Positions 10,501 to 20,646 are shown, counted from the stretch's first letter. The stretch is DNA of 64,000 nt from Aurelia coerulea (GCA_039566865.1 CM076949.1:7665501-7729500), one strand, 5' to 3'. The notes: generated from the letters alone by a model not told the origin. Program-made: numbers and translations.

Positions 10501-12841
10501 CTAGTATGCAATTTAGATGCAATTTAGATGTAAATGAAACTGTCCACCGTTTTTGGGGATTACGATGAAATTTCGAAATCTGAAAATAGTATTCGTCATG
10601 TATCCTATGAATATGAAATTCCTTGCCCTTGAGTTGTGCCTGCCAGCATTTCGAGAATTGATCAAATTATCTTTGAATCTATATGAATGCTATCAATGCC
10701 ATGTTGTTGTTGAATTCACATGTTTCACAGTAGCATAGACAAGTTAACTGTTCTACAAAAGGATTGAGATGTAGCGAAATTTTGTACCTTTGGCTGAAAT
10801 CCGATGTGTTTTTAAATGCATAGCTCTAATGCCACTCGAGAACGCAAGTCTGACAACACTCATTGAAGCTCCAACGCCATCAATCGAAACTTTCGAGGAG
10901 AACCGAGAACTGTGCAAAAATATTGCTCTTTTAACACTCGGATCCAGACTCTTTCGTGGAATAGCTAACAAGTCCATTGCTGTTTCCTTCAATGGTCGTA
11001 ATGATTATTTGATTCAAATGCGAAGGGACTGTAATCTCGCTTGCTTTTGGAGAGTGATTTTGTGCCCAGTCAGGCAAAGAGCTCTTTTTTCGCCTATCTT
11101 GAATGTTTCGAACCACAATCTTGGCCAAAATACTTGGGACAAGTCACAAAATTTGCACTCTTTCGGTCTTTGATTACGTGCCTCACACTTCCACCATTTC
11201 AATGTTGCTTGAATCAAACGCCATTCCACCTTGCCAACATTGAACTAGGGGGAAGGGGGGCCAGAAGATCCTAAACTTATGTTTTCGCCTCGATATTTTA
11301 GGAAACATCATGAAAACACTGAAATTTGCCAATGTCTCCAGCTTCTTTTGGCCAGGATCGTACGATGTTTTCAATTCGAATGAAAACAGGCTTTCGGAAC
11401 TAGCAAGCATTGTATCTTTGACATTTATTTTGGAAATTTCATTCGTTTGTCGGATGTTATTCATACAATGTCATGATTTTGGTAAGGGGTCAGTCAGATA
11501 TAATTATGGGTATCGGGCGGGTTAGATTTGGTGGGGGGTATGAAAGCTATTCGAAGGAAATTGGGGGTATGAAGCATTTTTAGAAATTTTGAGGAGATAG
11601 GAAATTGCTCAAGGTAAATTTTTGAGAGAATAACATGTCAATGAGACGAAAATGTCTATGGATTACCATATCTTCGCACACTGCAAGGCTAGGTAGTTTT
11701 TTAATGACCGACTTCAAATCTTCCTTTTATTTGCATGAAATGCCAGCTCATTGGCCTTCCATGGTAGTAACTTCATTTGGTTGAAACAGCTTTGCTCTCC
11801 AATCTGTTTCTCTTGCACAAAATAGAATTTCTTTGATGTGGCTATCTGATAATAGTTTCATAGATGGCCAGTGGAGGGGTATGAAAGTTTTTTCTAATTT
11901 TCTAATGGGGTATGAATTTTTTTAGGAAAAATTAGCAGGGGTATGATAACTTTTAGCCAGTCTAGGGATTCTAACCGCCCCGATACCAAGAGTTATAATT
12001 GGCTGACCTCTAAGAGCATTTTTGCAAGTAAAGAGCCAAAATATGGCATTGACTGGGTGACCCAATAAAAAGCGAAACTTTTAAAATATCGCCAAAATTT
12101 GATTATGTCTCCGATTTTTGAATTTTTCTTTTTCGTATTTGTATCAAAAAAGAAATGATTTTGATGCATGATTCTTATTTCGTCTTTTGTGGGAGAGACA
12201 ATGAAATTGCCGTATGAAAAATATGTTTTGAGCTATAGTATTTTGCAAAGTATTGAATGTTTTGCCAAAAACGTATTTCGTGTGATTTTCACATAAGGTC
12301 TCGAGTTTTACGATATAAGAGAGCCTCCTCGAGGTCAAAAGGACTAATCTAAGTGGGGCATGAAAATTCGATTTTGTAATCATTTCTTGTAATTTCTTGT
12401 GTATGCTTCAAAACCAGGTAGCTTTTAAAAGCACAAATTGCAAGATTTCACAATGTCTAACATTAATTTGGTCTTTAATACAAATGCGAATGAAGAAATT
12501 TTCATGATCGGTAATACAACGAAATTTTGATGTTTTTTCAAAGAGTCTCACTTTTTGGGTCAGCAGGTACATATTCAATGGATTATTGGAGACTTTTTGC
12601 CAGTGCATTTTGTGACGTTTTACAATTCTCGTAGGCCATGCAAGGTTTTGTAACTCACAGAGGTGCTGGTGCGTTCATAGATGAAGACTTCGTGAGAAAG
12701 ACAGAGGAACCCGAAGAAGATGGAATAGAAAGACCAGAAGCAGTGAATAAAACTGTCGACGATGGAAGTGAACGTGCCGTTATTGTCGAAAGTAATCTCG
12801 TAAAACCATCTGAGAAAGGTTCCTTTTTAATTGATGAATAA
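1885..12841 (+). CDS. SWAP-70/DEF6-like PH-domain coiled-coil protein, 3' part of gene (5 exons)
   Basis: Joined exons 1885-2225, 7609-7745, 7913-8239, 10250-10435 and 12635-12841 give 398 codons plus stop. The order is a PH domain (about visible residues 20-113), a highly charged Glu/Arg/Lys coiled coil (about 125-320), and a short C-terminal block with a HRGAGAF motif matching the conserved WGPAAF-type segment near the end of vertebrate SWAP-70. Splice phases agree at every junction (phase 1 at the first, 0 at the rest). The family binds phosphoinositides through the PH domain and acts as an atypical Rac/Rho regulator and F-actin binder. The N-terminal EF-hand-like exons are outside the window, so start and full length are unknown. 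Assignment to SWAP-70 rather than its paralogue DEF6 cannot be made, and an invertebrate may carry one ancestral gene. Confidence 0.82.
2253..2640. mobile_element. Half copy of the Tc1/mariner-type MITE (GGTGAGTCA end)
   Basis: Starting just after a TA, the sequence CAAGGTGAGTCAAAGAGA is a diverged form of the CCGGGTGAGTCA terminus seen at 17534 and 31907. The following 350 bases match, in arrangement, the arms of the 17534-18130 element. The opposite terminus is not visible, so this is a truncated copy. Confidence 0.6.
3536..4130. mobile_element. Palindromic (foldback) element, family AACAAGG, with 9-bp target duplication
   Basis: The left arm begins AATAAGGACAGATTTTG at 3536 and the right arm ends CAAAATCTGTCCTTGTT at 4130. 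The two arms are complementary over about 240 bases each, leaving a short centre. The element is flanked by the direct repeat GTTTCCAGC at 3527-3535 and 4131-4139. It has no coding capacity, and open frames across the arms are palindrome artefacts. A 9-bp duplication with long inverted repeats fits Mutator-like foldbacks. Confidence 0.82.
4491..4670. mobile_element. hAT-type MITE (CATAGGCGTAGG ends)
   Basis: This 180-bp element has terminal inverted repeats CATAGGCGTAGGAGA and CCCCTACGCCGATG. It is flanked by a perfect 8-bp duplication ATCAAAAT at 4483-4490 and 4671-4678. It contains runs of G and C near each end. A close relative is at 36325-36507. An 8-bp duplication is the hallmark of the hAT superfamily. 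Confidence 0.85.
5079..5683. mobile_element. TA-flanked MITE, CCGGGTG family
   Basis: The ends are CCGGGTGGCTTGAAA at 5079 and TTTGTGAGTCACCCGG ending at 5683, each bordered by TA. The length of 605 bp matches the other family members at 17534, 31907, 33034 and 43211. Internal sequence is AT-rich and partly self-complementary, with no open frame. It is likely mobilised by a Tc1/mariner-class transposase encoded elsewhere. Confidence 0.82.
6858..6954. repeat. (ACGC)n microsatellite
   Basis: About 24 uninterrupted tetranucleotide units. Open frames on both strands here (Arg-Thr-His-Ala or Arg-Ala-Cys-Val repeats) are artefacts of the repeat. Confidence 0.95.
7488..7545. repeat. (GATT)n/(GGTT)n compound microsatellite
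   Basis: A run of GATT units passes into GGTT units and back to GATT within the intron, about 60 bases before the next exon. Confidence 0.9.
7609..7745 (+). CDS. SWAP-70-like exon b: start of coiled coil
   Basis: The acceptor is TTTACAG ending at 7608 and the donor is GTACAT at 7746. The first two bases complete the split codon from the PH exon (G+AT, Asp). The peptide runs DAKDGNSLLYNNLVKRRNER and then into Glu/Arg/Lys-rich helix, ending IKQQMQ in phase 0. This corresponds to the linker and first heptads after the PH domain in the SWAP-70 family. Confidence 0.86.
7815..7851. repeat. (GAGAT)n short tandem repeat
   Basis: Seven or so imperfect GAGAT pentamers lie in the 167-bp intron between exons b and c. 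Confidence 0.85.
7913..8239 (+). CDS. SWAP-70-like exon c: main coiled coil
   Basis: The acceptor is TTCTATTCTAG ending at 7912 and the donor is GTAAGT at 8240. Phase is 0 on both sides. The 109 residues are almost entirely Glu, Arg, Lys, Leu, Ala and Gln, with heptad-spaced leucines and repeating EEERxxRE motifs, which is a long alpha-helical coiled coil. In the family this region mediates dimerisation and actin contact. Confidence 0.87.
8240..10249. other. Intron between coiled-coil exons
   Basis: Two kilobases of AT-rich sequence. The only recognisable element is a roughly 180-bp MITE at 9428-9606. The rest shows nothing I can identify. Confidence 0.7.
9428..9606. mobile_element. 180-bp MITE with AGACCTTTTAGCTATTCT ends
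   Basis: The sequence starts AGACCTTTTAGCTATTCT and ends AGAATAGCTAAAAGGTCT, which are perfect 18-bp inverted ends. Related copies are at 28550-28721 and 62821-62999, with a more diverged one near 10738-10978. All share an internal GAGCCTGGATCGAGCG-like block. It is non-coding. Confidence 0.82.
10250..10435 (+). CDS. SWAP-70-like exon d: end of coiled coil
   Basis: The acceptor is TTCTTACAG ending at 10249 and the donor is GTATTT at 10436. Phase is 0 on both sides. The peptide begins ERQRMKELDEARQKAEEAV, continues the coiled coil, then leaves it through a basic NKTRKMKIPEGLAKPL segment. The family has a comparable EGLI-type turn just before the conserved tail. Confidence 0.86.
10738..10978. 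mobile_element. Diverged MITE with GACAAGTTA ends
   Basis: The left side reads GACAAGTTAACTGTTCTACA and the right side ends with AATAGCTAACAAGTCC, giving roughly complementary ends. The internal ACAAAAG...GGATC blocks recall the 180-bp family at 9428. The copy is old or chimeric. Confidence 0.5.
12053..12567. mobile_element. MITE with CTGGGTGACCCAA ends
   Basis: The left end is CTGGGTGACCCAATAAAAAG and the right end is CTTTTTGGGTCAGCAGG followed by TA, giving imperfect inverted ends around about 515 bp. A second left end of the same kind lies at 18274. The termini resemble the CCGGGTGA group and suggest a Tc1/mariner-type origin. The left flanking TA has become GA. Confidence 0.65.
12635..12841 (+). 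CDS. SWAP-70-like last coding exon
   Basis: The acceptor is TTCTCGTAG ending at 12634. The phase-0 frame reads AMQGFVTHRGAGAFIDEDFV and then an acidic tail to a TAA at 12839-12841. The HRGAGAF...F block matches the short conserved motif near the C terminus of SWAP-70 proteins. An AATAAA overlaps the stop codon (12837-12842) and could serve as a poly(A) signal, giving a very short 3' UTR. A palindromic transposon begins 50 bases downstream. Confidence 0.84.
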   Translation, partial: AMQGFVTHRGAGAFIDEDFVRKTEEPEEDGIERPEAVNKTVDDGSERAVIVESNLVKPSEKGSFLIDE

Positions 12842-12890
12842 ATAAGGTTCCTTATTTTTGCAGTACATTTGGATTTTACTTACATTAAAG

Positions 12891-13492
12891 AACAAGGGCA
12901 GATTTTGTGGTACAATAGGATCAATTGCTTTTGATTGACACCTCAATTCAAAGCGATTAGTAACAGCAGACAAAGGAAATTCTCTCAACCAGTAATTCAA
13001 AACAAACAAAGCCGCAAAAGTTTCCCCGATCCAGGAGGGCAAGCTCTTGCCGTGTGCACGCGAAAGGTGGGTTTTAAGAGAAGTTATGTGCTTATGTCGA
13101 AAGAAAAAGGGTACATCTTAGGTTCTACCTGCTGGATTGTTTTTGTTTGATTCAGAAGCTGAGCAGTAGTTGTTTTATTTGAGCCCTAAATATGCGAGAA
13201 TTGTAATGCCTGCTGCTCGGTTTCTGAATCAAATAAGCAAAATCCGCCAGGTAGAACTTTAGATTTGCCCTTCTTCTTTCGTTATAAGCACATTTAACCT
13301 CTCTTTAAAATAGCCTTTCGCATGCACAAGGCGATAGTTTGCCCTACTGGTTTCAGGGGCTACTTCTGCGGCTTCGTTTGTTTTGAATTATTGGTTGAGA
13401 TAATTTCCTTTTTCTGCAATCGCTAATCGCTTTGAATTGAGGGGTCAATCAAAAGCAACTGATGCTATTGTATTACAAAATCTGCCCTTGTT
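12891..13492. mobile_element. Palindromic element, family AACAAGG
   Basis: The left arm starts AACAAGGGCAGATTTTG and the right arm ends CAAAATCTGCCCTTGTT. The arms are complementary over more than 200 bp with a short centre, as in the 3536-4130 copy. The flanks ACTTACATT and ACATACATT may be a decayed 9-bp duplication, but this is unsure. It lies immediately after the SWAP-70-like stop codon. Confidence 0.75.
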
Positions 13493-13830
13493 ACATACAT
13501 TAATATCGAGGGACGATTATTTCAGTGTTCTATCGTTAATTTGAGGGAAATCAATTAAAAGACATTCAGGGACGAAATATTGTCTCCCATACTTTTCATT
13601 TACAACTTCTTCATATTTAATAACGTTTCTTCGACTTTTTCAAAGTATTTTTTGTAGGATTGATTGATTTCGTAAATTTTTATAACAAATCTTTATTTTT
13701 AGAAGTCGTACATAGGTTCGTAACTATTTATTGTCACGAAAAGAAAACTGTATTAAGCAAAATCACATTTCATATACCGTAAAAGCTCTGTGAAGCCCCC
13801 TTGGGGGCTTATTTGATTTTGTAGGATCCA

Positions 13831-14533
13831 GAGGTAGGCTCATTAGAGATGGGGGCTTATTCACAAAATCAAATTACAAGGCTATAAATGAAACAAGGAC
13901 AGATAATGTTACAATAGAACTCGCTACTTTTCATTGACACCTAAATACAAAGCAATTTGTGATTGCAGACAAAGGGAAAGCAAGCCGCAAAAATTGCCCT
14001 GAAACTCGGGTCGCTATCGCGCTCGTTGTGCATTCCAGAAATGGTTTTTAAGAGCAAATATTAGCACATATGGAAAGAAGAAGGATATATCTAAACTTCT
14101 GTCTCGGGCATTTAGTTTGTTTTGTGCAGAAACCAATTGGGAGGGGATTCAATTCTTGTACTTTTTAGGTGTAATCAAAACACTTACTGCTCAGCTTCTG
14201 TACGAAAAAAATAAAATGCCCGAGGCAGAAGTTTAGATATATCCTTCTTCTTTCGATATGTGCTAATATTTGCTCTTTAAAACCATTTCTGAAATGCACA
14301 ACGACCGAGCTAGCGACCCGGGTTTCAGGGCAATTTTTGCGGCTTGCTTTGTTTTTGTTTATGTCTCGACCAACCGATCATGGAATTCCCTTTGTCTGCA
14401 ATCACAAATTGCTTTGTATCTAGGTGTCAATGAAAAGTAGCGAGTTCTATTGTAACATTATCTTTCCTTGTTGAGGTAGGCTCATTAGAGATGGGGGCTT
14501 ATTCACAAAATCAAATTACAAGGCTATAAATGA
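13831..14533. repeat. 61-bp direct repeats exactly flanking a palindromic element
   Basis: Bases 13831-13891 and 14473-14533 are identical by eye, starting GAGGTAGGCTCATTAG and ending GCTATAAATGA. The enclosed element begins and ends exactly at their inner borders. The related insert-free sequence at 29800 shows that this segment belongs to the host MITE, so the duplication looks associated with the insertion. Confidence 0.85.
13892..14472. mobile_element. Palindromic element, family AACAAGG, inside another MITE
   Basis: It begins AACAAGGACAGATAATG and ends CATTATCTTTCCTTGTT. The arms pair for over 200 bases around a centre containing paired GCTCAGCTTCTG/CAGAAACC-type sequences. It is non-coding. 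Its direct flanks are 61 bp instead of the 9 bp seen at the 3536 copy. Confidence 0.82.
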
Positions 14534-15952
14534 TAGATTTTGGGGTCTTTTACCTCATATTTGTGGGAGTCAACAAACGATTTCGATCCAAAATCATATG
14601 AAAATCAACACTTGAATCATTTTAGGTTGATAAATTGAACACGATCGGTAACTTTCTGCGTTGGATACCAAAGGCGGCTTCATGCACAATTAGTTTGTTC
14701 AAAATTGTTGTATAGTAGGGAGGAGCTCATTAGAAGGGGGCCTAAAAGAGAGGGGCCTAAATGGAGCTTTACAGTGCGTAGAATAACTACTTTAAAGGGA
14801 GAGATTTTTGCGGGAAGAAACTGGTGCGTTTTCGCTTTTTTGGCCAAAAAATTCACGAAAAATTATTCCGCAAAATTTCCTATAAATATGGAATCAAATA
14901 TTAATTTCGTTAAGTATTATATTCCTCTTCTTATTATTCAATATGATCGCGTTTAACAACAAACCTTTTGAACTGTGCTACTGACAAGCATAGGTATGGA
15001 AGATTCGGAAGAGTCATGGCAGAGTCAAAGAACATTTGAGACATTACAAAACATAATGAGAATTGAGAAAGTTCCGCGAAATTTTCCATTTTTTGGCCGA
15101 TTCGCGAAAGTTGATTTTAAAAATTTCGCGTTTTTTCCAACCCGCTAAAGTGTCCTTTAAAGTAGACATTGATGCAGTTGTTACGTCGTAGCATTAACCA
15201 ATAGATGTATCAAAATGTGGTATACTGTTTGTGTTGATTGCTGCAGTGCGAGCTGAAATTCTCAATGACTGAGCTTCTTAGCAAAAAGAAACATGGCGTG
15301 TATTCAACTTATGCATCAGCAAGAAAGCCACAGCTACTGGGTGTCTAGACTAATTACAATTCTTCCCAGTTCTCGCTCGCAATTACGAGAACTTTATTAC
15401 TTACTTATCTCATTGAACTTAATGGGTTTACCTATCAAAAATATAAAAAACGAGTGAAATTTACGACGAATTGTAATCAGTCTACTGGGTGTCCCAGAAA
15501 AGTACTTCACTTTGGAAATCACAAAATGTTATTACCTGGCCGATCTTTAAATTTCTACAGCAAGTGGATCAAAGACCAAATCATTTACTCGGGCAAAGCC
15601 GCTCTTGTGATTTGTTTTAAAATTATCAAATTTAGGTCTCTTTAGGGCTGCCTCGTTTTGAAGCATACTCCAACGTTGATCACAAAAGGGACCTCGTTTC
15701 AGAATTAGAGAAAGATTGTGAAAAAGTGCACATCAAACTTTTCAGAGGAAATGGATCCAATCTTGTTTTGCAGAGACACATTGCTTCGCTTTATGCAGTA
15801 AAAACCAGGGAGCTATAGGCAGTAAAGCTCCCTGGTAAAAACCTGCATATAAGAACCTAGTGGATTAAAGAACCTACAGGCTGAAATCGTCAAATTGTCA
15901 ATTGTTTTATAAGAACCAATCCACTGTATTCTTAAGAATCCAGGCTTACTTT

Positions 15953-16025
15953 AGCCTGATAACCAGACCAGATTTTGAAAGAAATAGTTCTATTTCTTTT
16001 GAAATCGGGTCTGGTTATCAGGCTA
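15953..16025. repeat. Near-perfect short hairpin
   Basis: The arm starting TAGCCTGATAACCAGACC pairs with the arm ending GGTCTGGTTATCAGGCTA. The total is about 73 bp with only a few mismatches in the middle. It is most likely a tiny foldback MITE. Confidence 0.8.
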
Positions 16026-16396
16026 GGCTTACTTGCAAAATAGTAGGTTCTTATACGCTTCAGGAATATATAAAACTGCCGAAGCCTTTAATACAGATAT
16101 GTCCATCCCTATGTACATTATCAATGAAGTTTTGTTCCCGCCTGGCGATAATAAACGATGTGTTAATGAGCGATAAAGAACCATGACACTTTATCGCTGG
16201 ATATCAAAATTTTCGATATGACTGACCGTTATTTTTGCATACTATTGAACGGCTCTGAGCGATAGCAGACGAAAAATATTGGTATCTTCTTTCCCATCTC
16301 ATACTAACATGTTGTTTTTATCGCTCTTTAACGCTTTTATCGCTCTTAATCATTCACTTTTGTCCGGGAACCAGGCTTAATCGCCCAGAGCATGAT

Positions 16397-16560
16397 CAGT
16401 GTCGGACACCTGGGGGGGGGCGAGGGGGTGCGATCGCCCCCCCCCCCCCAATGTTGGCTAGAACAAAGATCTTTTGTTTGAAAACAATAGAAACAAACAA
16501 TGCTTTTTCACGGAAACAATAGCTTCGCCCCCCCAATATTTGGCAAAGTGTCCGCCACTG
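16397..16560. mobile_element. hAT-type MITE (CAGTGTCGGACAC ends)
   Basis: This 164-bp element runs from CAGTGTCGGACACCTGG to AAAGTGTCCGCCACTG. It is bordered by a perfect 8-bp duplication AGCATGAT (16389-16396 and 16561-16568). It carries long G and C runs just inside the ends. CAGTG...CACTG termini with 8-bp duplication are typical hAT. Confidence 0.88.
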
Positions 16561-16712
16561 AGCATGATCAAAGAATGTGACGAAAAATTCACTGAATTTA
16601 TGACTGAATAATGCAAAGACTAAACCCCACGATGCTATTATATGAACATGAAATTATTGAAATAATTGTATTACAAAGCTTTCTTCGCATAAAATACCTA
16701 TGAACATAAATA

Positions 16713-17519
16713 TGCAGTGTGTTCCAACAAACTTGTGCCCCATTTTGTGTGGCTGTTGAGGAGGAGCTTTGCGTTCTATCATCCCGTTCTTAAATACAGC
16801 TGCATAGGAAAGGCCCTTGCCCCAAGTCTATCTCTTCAATCCGTCTGACCATTCCCTTGGCGGATCCAGGAACTACCGAAATGGAACGGTAAGATGGAAC
16901 GAATAGACAGACTTGGGGCAAGTCTAGAAAGGTTTCAACTTAAGAATTTGAAACCTTGTTATAACCAATCTGACAAATGGTTGCTGATTTATGGCACACG
17001 AAAGTCAGCAGCGAACCGATTGCTTCAAAAACAACACTTTTTTCTTTGTTCTCCAAAAATGCCAAATTCAAGTAAACAATGCAAGAAATAGCCTGCATGC
17101 AAACCCATTGTCCTGCAAGAAAGGGTTATGTTGCTGTGTTGGAACTTTTTCTACAGTTACTTGGTTAATTTTATTGTTTTACTAATAAGACAAAAACATT
17201 GAGCCATTTTAAAATGCTGAAATATTGCAAACACAACGTTAGACCTCTTTCTTTCAAAATTTACGTGATTTTGACATTTTTGGAGCACAAAGAAAGTTGC
17301 TGTGCTTGAAGCAATCAATTTTTCGACTTCTTTTACCCTTGGTATGGTAGACTTTCTTGTGCCATAAATCAGCTACCATTTGTCTGATTGGCTAAAACAA
17401 GGTCTCAAATTCCAAGTTGAAGCCTATCCTGTGAATCTGTATGAACAACGGGGACAATACAACGTACAAATCCGCAGCGGCCACAAAAATGGGGCACAAT
17501 TTTTTGGGACATCCTGGAG
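16713..17519. mobile_element. TA-flanked MITE with GTGTTCC/GATGTCCC ends
   Basis: The left end is TGCAGTGTGTTCCAACAAAC and the right end is TTTTTTGGGACATCCTGGAG, both bordered by TA. Just inside both is the paired block TTGTGCCCCATTTT. Arms continue pairing further in (for example AATTTGAAACCTTG with its complement near 17395). The left arm is interrupted by a small element at about 16816-16925. Confidence 0.7.
16816..16925. mobile_element. Small nested element with CTTGCCCCAAGTCTA ends
   Basis: The inverted ends TTGCCCCAAGTCTATCTC and AGACTTGGGGCAAGTCTA enclose about 110 bp. Comparison with the opposite arm of the surrounding MITE shows that removing this segment restores pairing, so it is an insertion. 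The same terminus type occurs at 29186-29371 and 39796-39953. Confidence 0.65.
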
Positions 17520-17533
17520 TAACTTTAACCATA

Positions 17534-18130
17534 CCGAGTGAGTCAGAAACAAGAATCCCCGTTTGAAAGGTCATGGCGCCCTGGATATCAAGACGATGAT
17601 ATCGGCAAACATATAGTTTAATGGTAGAAATGTTCAAATCTACTATAAAATTTACCTGTTTGAAATCGGCCACTCCATTCTGAAATTATGAGGGATTTTC
17701 TCGAGAAAGCCCTCTTCAAAAAACCTTCAAAGCGTTCCCAACATCATGAACAAATTTCCCAATGGCCTTACAGCAATGACTTGTGGACGCTATGGCACGT
17801 GCTATCCTCTTGGGAGGATGAACAAGTCCTCCCCCTGGTATCGATGGCCTATTCTGGGGGATTCCATTCTCCCAAGAGGACTAAATACAGTGAGTGTCAT
17901 CAATTTTAGGAAGGAAAATTTGCTTCATTCGTTTTTGCAGGTTTTTGGAAGAAGCTTTCTGCAGAAAATCACCCATATCCACGGGAAGGAATGGCCGATT
18001 AAGGCCGGGTAAAGTACTGAACCTAATTGAACATATTGGCAATAAAACAAAACACTTTTCAATATTATTGCTTTGATATTCATGGAGCAGTGGCCTTCCA
18101 AGCGGGGATTCATTTTTCTGACTCACCCGG
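17534..18130. mobile_element. TA-flanked MITE, CCGGGTGAGTCA family
   Basis: It runs from CCGAGTGAGTCAGAAAC to TCTGACTCACCCGG, bordered by TA on both sides, 597 bp. The arms are strongly complementary, with blocks AATCCCCGTTTGAAAGG and CCAAGCGGGGATT facing each other and CTCTTGGGAGGATG repeated inverted in the centre. It is non-coding. Confidence 0.83.
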
Positions 18131-18273
18131 TATAATCACAAGAACAATGAATTCAAATATTGAAAAAAAACCACAGTTAATTGCTTCAGTTGCAAGAAAC
18201 CCATTCTATTTACTAAGTGAGTCCCAAAAATACACTTGTTTTCTGATATAAAAACCGCTCACGAGAAACCGTA

Positions 18274-18360
18274 CCTGGTGACCCAATAAAAAGCTAAACT
18301 TTTTAAAAAGCATCACAATCTGATTACATTCATTTCTTTTTAAATAAGAAACCGCTTATA
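18274..18360. mobile_element. Isolated left terminus CCTGGTGACCCAATAAAAAG
   Basis: After a TA, the sequence matches the left end of the 12053-12567 MITE. No matching right end was located, so this is probably a truncated copy. Around 19080 there is sequence resembling the interior of the 12053 element, so the copy may extend that far. Confidence 0.45.
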
Positions 18361-19179
18361 AGAAACGGTAGTCTCAATGTTTTGAAAGCTAAGAAACAAC
18401 CTCAACCCTACCTGAATTGAAAAAGTTAAGAAACTTTTGAAATTTACAATTTTAATTTTCCTATCGCACTCTAAAATGTTTTGACAGTATACAGTTATAG
18501 CAACTGTTTGGACATTATTTTGAGTGCGAATTATGTTATTTACTTGTTTTGAGATCTTACTATGTAATTTGGGAGCCCTTTAGACAAAACCAAATTAACT
18601 CTACATTTCCGGCATTAAAAGTATAAGAAACACAAAAGAAACTTTTGCTAGCAAAATGGCCCAAAAATTTAAGAAACTGCCTACCAGCACCAGACCTAAG
18701 TTTGTTACAAAAGAAAATGAGTGTAATTCACCGATCCTTTGATACTCTTTTTGTGTATTTTGTTGAGGATACCGAGGACTGCCCCTTTTGTCTAAGCCTT
18801 TTGTTATGCTGGTAAAGTTCTAAGCAGATCAACAGCTGGGAATTCTATTACCATGCGCAAGAATCTCTTTGTTTCTTTGCTAATCCTTGTTTGGGTTGTG
18901 GTTAGAGTCTCCACCCACACTCTTTTCACAAACCAAACATGCTTTCTGCGCATGATCACAGGTTTCCTTTTTGGGGGATAACCGTTGCTTGGAACTTTGA
19001 TGGTTCGTATCCCCAACAATATTTGTATCAAATATCGAGTACGTTTCAAGCATAATTGCTATTCTTTTTTTTTTTTTGAAAGAGACAATGAAATTTCCTT
19101 GTGGAAACTATATGTTTTTAGCAATAGTATTTTACAAAATATTGAATTTTGAGGCCAGGCCGAAAACACGGAGACGTCG

Positions 19180-19285
19180 GAGATGTCGGAGATGTCGGAG
19201 TTGTCGGAGAAAATATCGGAGTTGTCGGAGATGTCGGAGAAAATATCGGAGTTGTCGGAGATGTCGGAGAAAATATCGGAGATGT
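19180..19285. repeat. Minisatellite of GGAGATGTC / GGAGAAAATATC units
   Basis: Nine- and twelve-base units (GGAGTTGTC, GGAGATGTC, GGAGAAAATATC) alternate in a higher-order pattern. The open frames here are repeat artefacts. The same unit vocabulary appears inverted at 20505-20620. Confidence 0.88.
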
Positions 19286-20504
19286 CAAATATTATGAATC
19301 GTACAATTCTGAAAATATAGGTCTAAATATTGGGGAGTTGCCTCTGGGACTACAGAGGGTTTTGGTTTTCCTTTTATTTTTCTTTTGATTAAATTCGAGA
19401 CATTTCTATGTATATCTATTGTTAGATTCATATTGTTAGATAGATTTCTATTCTATGTATATCTTTTGTTAAAGATATTCCCTTCAATATTTTTCCATGT
19501 TAGTTACCAATATATTCATCGGGAAAAAGCCAAGAAAGACTGTCTTTGTAAATTTCTTTGTGAACCATTCTCGGTAAACAAAACAGAAAACTGCAAGTGA
19601 TTAGTTTATTCCCATTTTTTTCATTTCATTTTCCATTGTTTAACCACAGTAGCCTCGTCAGCCTGCAGAGACTGCTTTAAGAGTGGCAACTGTTTGTTGT
19701 AGGTCTACATGGCTCTAGTCGATGGAAACTTGGCAGAGGACGTTTTTCGGATAGGGGGCTTCAAAGAAAAATACTCAACGAATGGTAACACATCGCAATT
19801 CTTAAAATGAGGGTCCAACTCTCTGACGTCTTGAGAAAGCATCTCAGAGATTTTGGAGAGGACAAATAAATAAAACTGAAGTTTGGAAACAACTAAAGTC
19901 TGCATATTAAAGCCATACCTCTGATTATACGATTTTCTGATCCTGATTCTTCTTATAAGCCCTTGAAAGATGGGAAAGGCAAACGTGTAGGTAGGCGTCC
20001 ATGAGGTGTTGAGGCAAGGGTTGGCAGTTTCTTTAATTTAGAGAAGTTTTGCTACTTTCTGTCCTAGACATGCACGTACACGTATTTTTTATGAGAAACG
20101 CAACTCTCAGATTGCTGGGAAAATATAACTAAAGATACGATTTATTTTAATAAAGGAAATCCTTGCCACATTTCTTACTTTCTTTTCACTTCTTTCCTGT
20201 GTTATAATGCTCTGAAGGTACTTTAGTTATGTTTAAATAGTGGAAATTTTATTTTGAAATATTTAGGATGGCACAGGAAGTATCCATGACGAAAGATTGC
20301 TATAGAACCTTTAAGAAATGCGTAAGAAACTTCAGAAACTCCAAGCACACAAAATCTGACAATTTACTAAAAGAATAATTAAAAAAAGCAAGAAAATAGA
20401 AAGGATGAAATATGAAATGAATATGAAATATACGATAATTTACATGCACGCCAAAAGCTTATAACTATAAATCTCTGAGAACTCCGTGATTTTCTTCAAC
20501 AGCT

Positions 20505-20620
20505 CTAACAACTCTGAGACAATCCTGACGTCTCCGACATCTCCGAGATTTTCTCCAATATTTTCTCCGATATCTCCAATATTTTCTCCGACATCTCTGA
20601 TATTTTCTCCGAATTTTGAG
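20505..20620. repeat. Inverted minisatellite patch (TCTCCGACATC units)
   Basis: The units are the reverse complement of those at 19180-19285. Each patch borders a GAATTTTGAG motif, so the two may be arms of one larger inverted structure about 1.5 kb across. Confidence 0.8.
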
Positions 20621-20646
20621 CCTAAGTTTCGGTTGTACATGATCTA

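Larger units (their letters stand above)
10436..12634. other. Last intron of SWAP-70-like gene
   Basis: It contains a diverged copy of the 180-bp MITE family (about 10738-10978) and a TA-type MITE (12053-12567). The remainder, including an 11000-11500 stretch with open frames on both strands, shows no recognisable coding or RNA signal. Confidence 0.65.
13776..14776. mobile_element. MITE with ACCGTAAAAGCTC ends, host to a nested palindrome
   Basis: The left end is TACCGTAAAAGCTCTGTGAA and the right end includes GGAGCTTTACAGTGCG. G-rich GGGGGCTTAT blocks lie just inside the ends. A related copy without the nested insert is at 29716-30067. The palindromic element 13892-14472 sits inside this one. 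Confidence 0.6.

Noticed and set aside
10790..11173. 127-codon plus-strand open frame in the last SWAP-70-like intron
   Set aside because: It overlaps a diverged MITE, has no recognisable domain, and equally long frames lie opposite.
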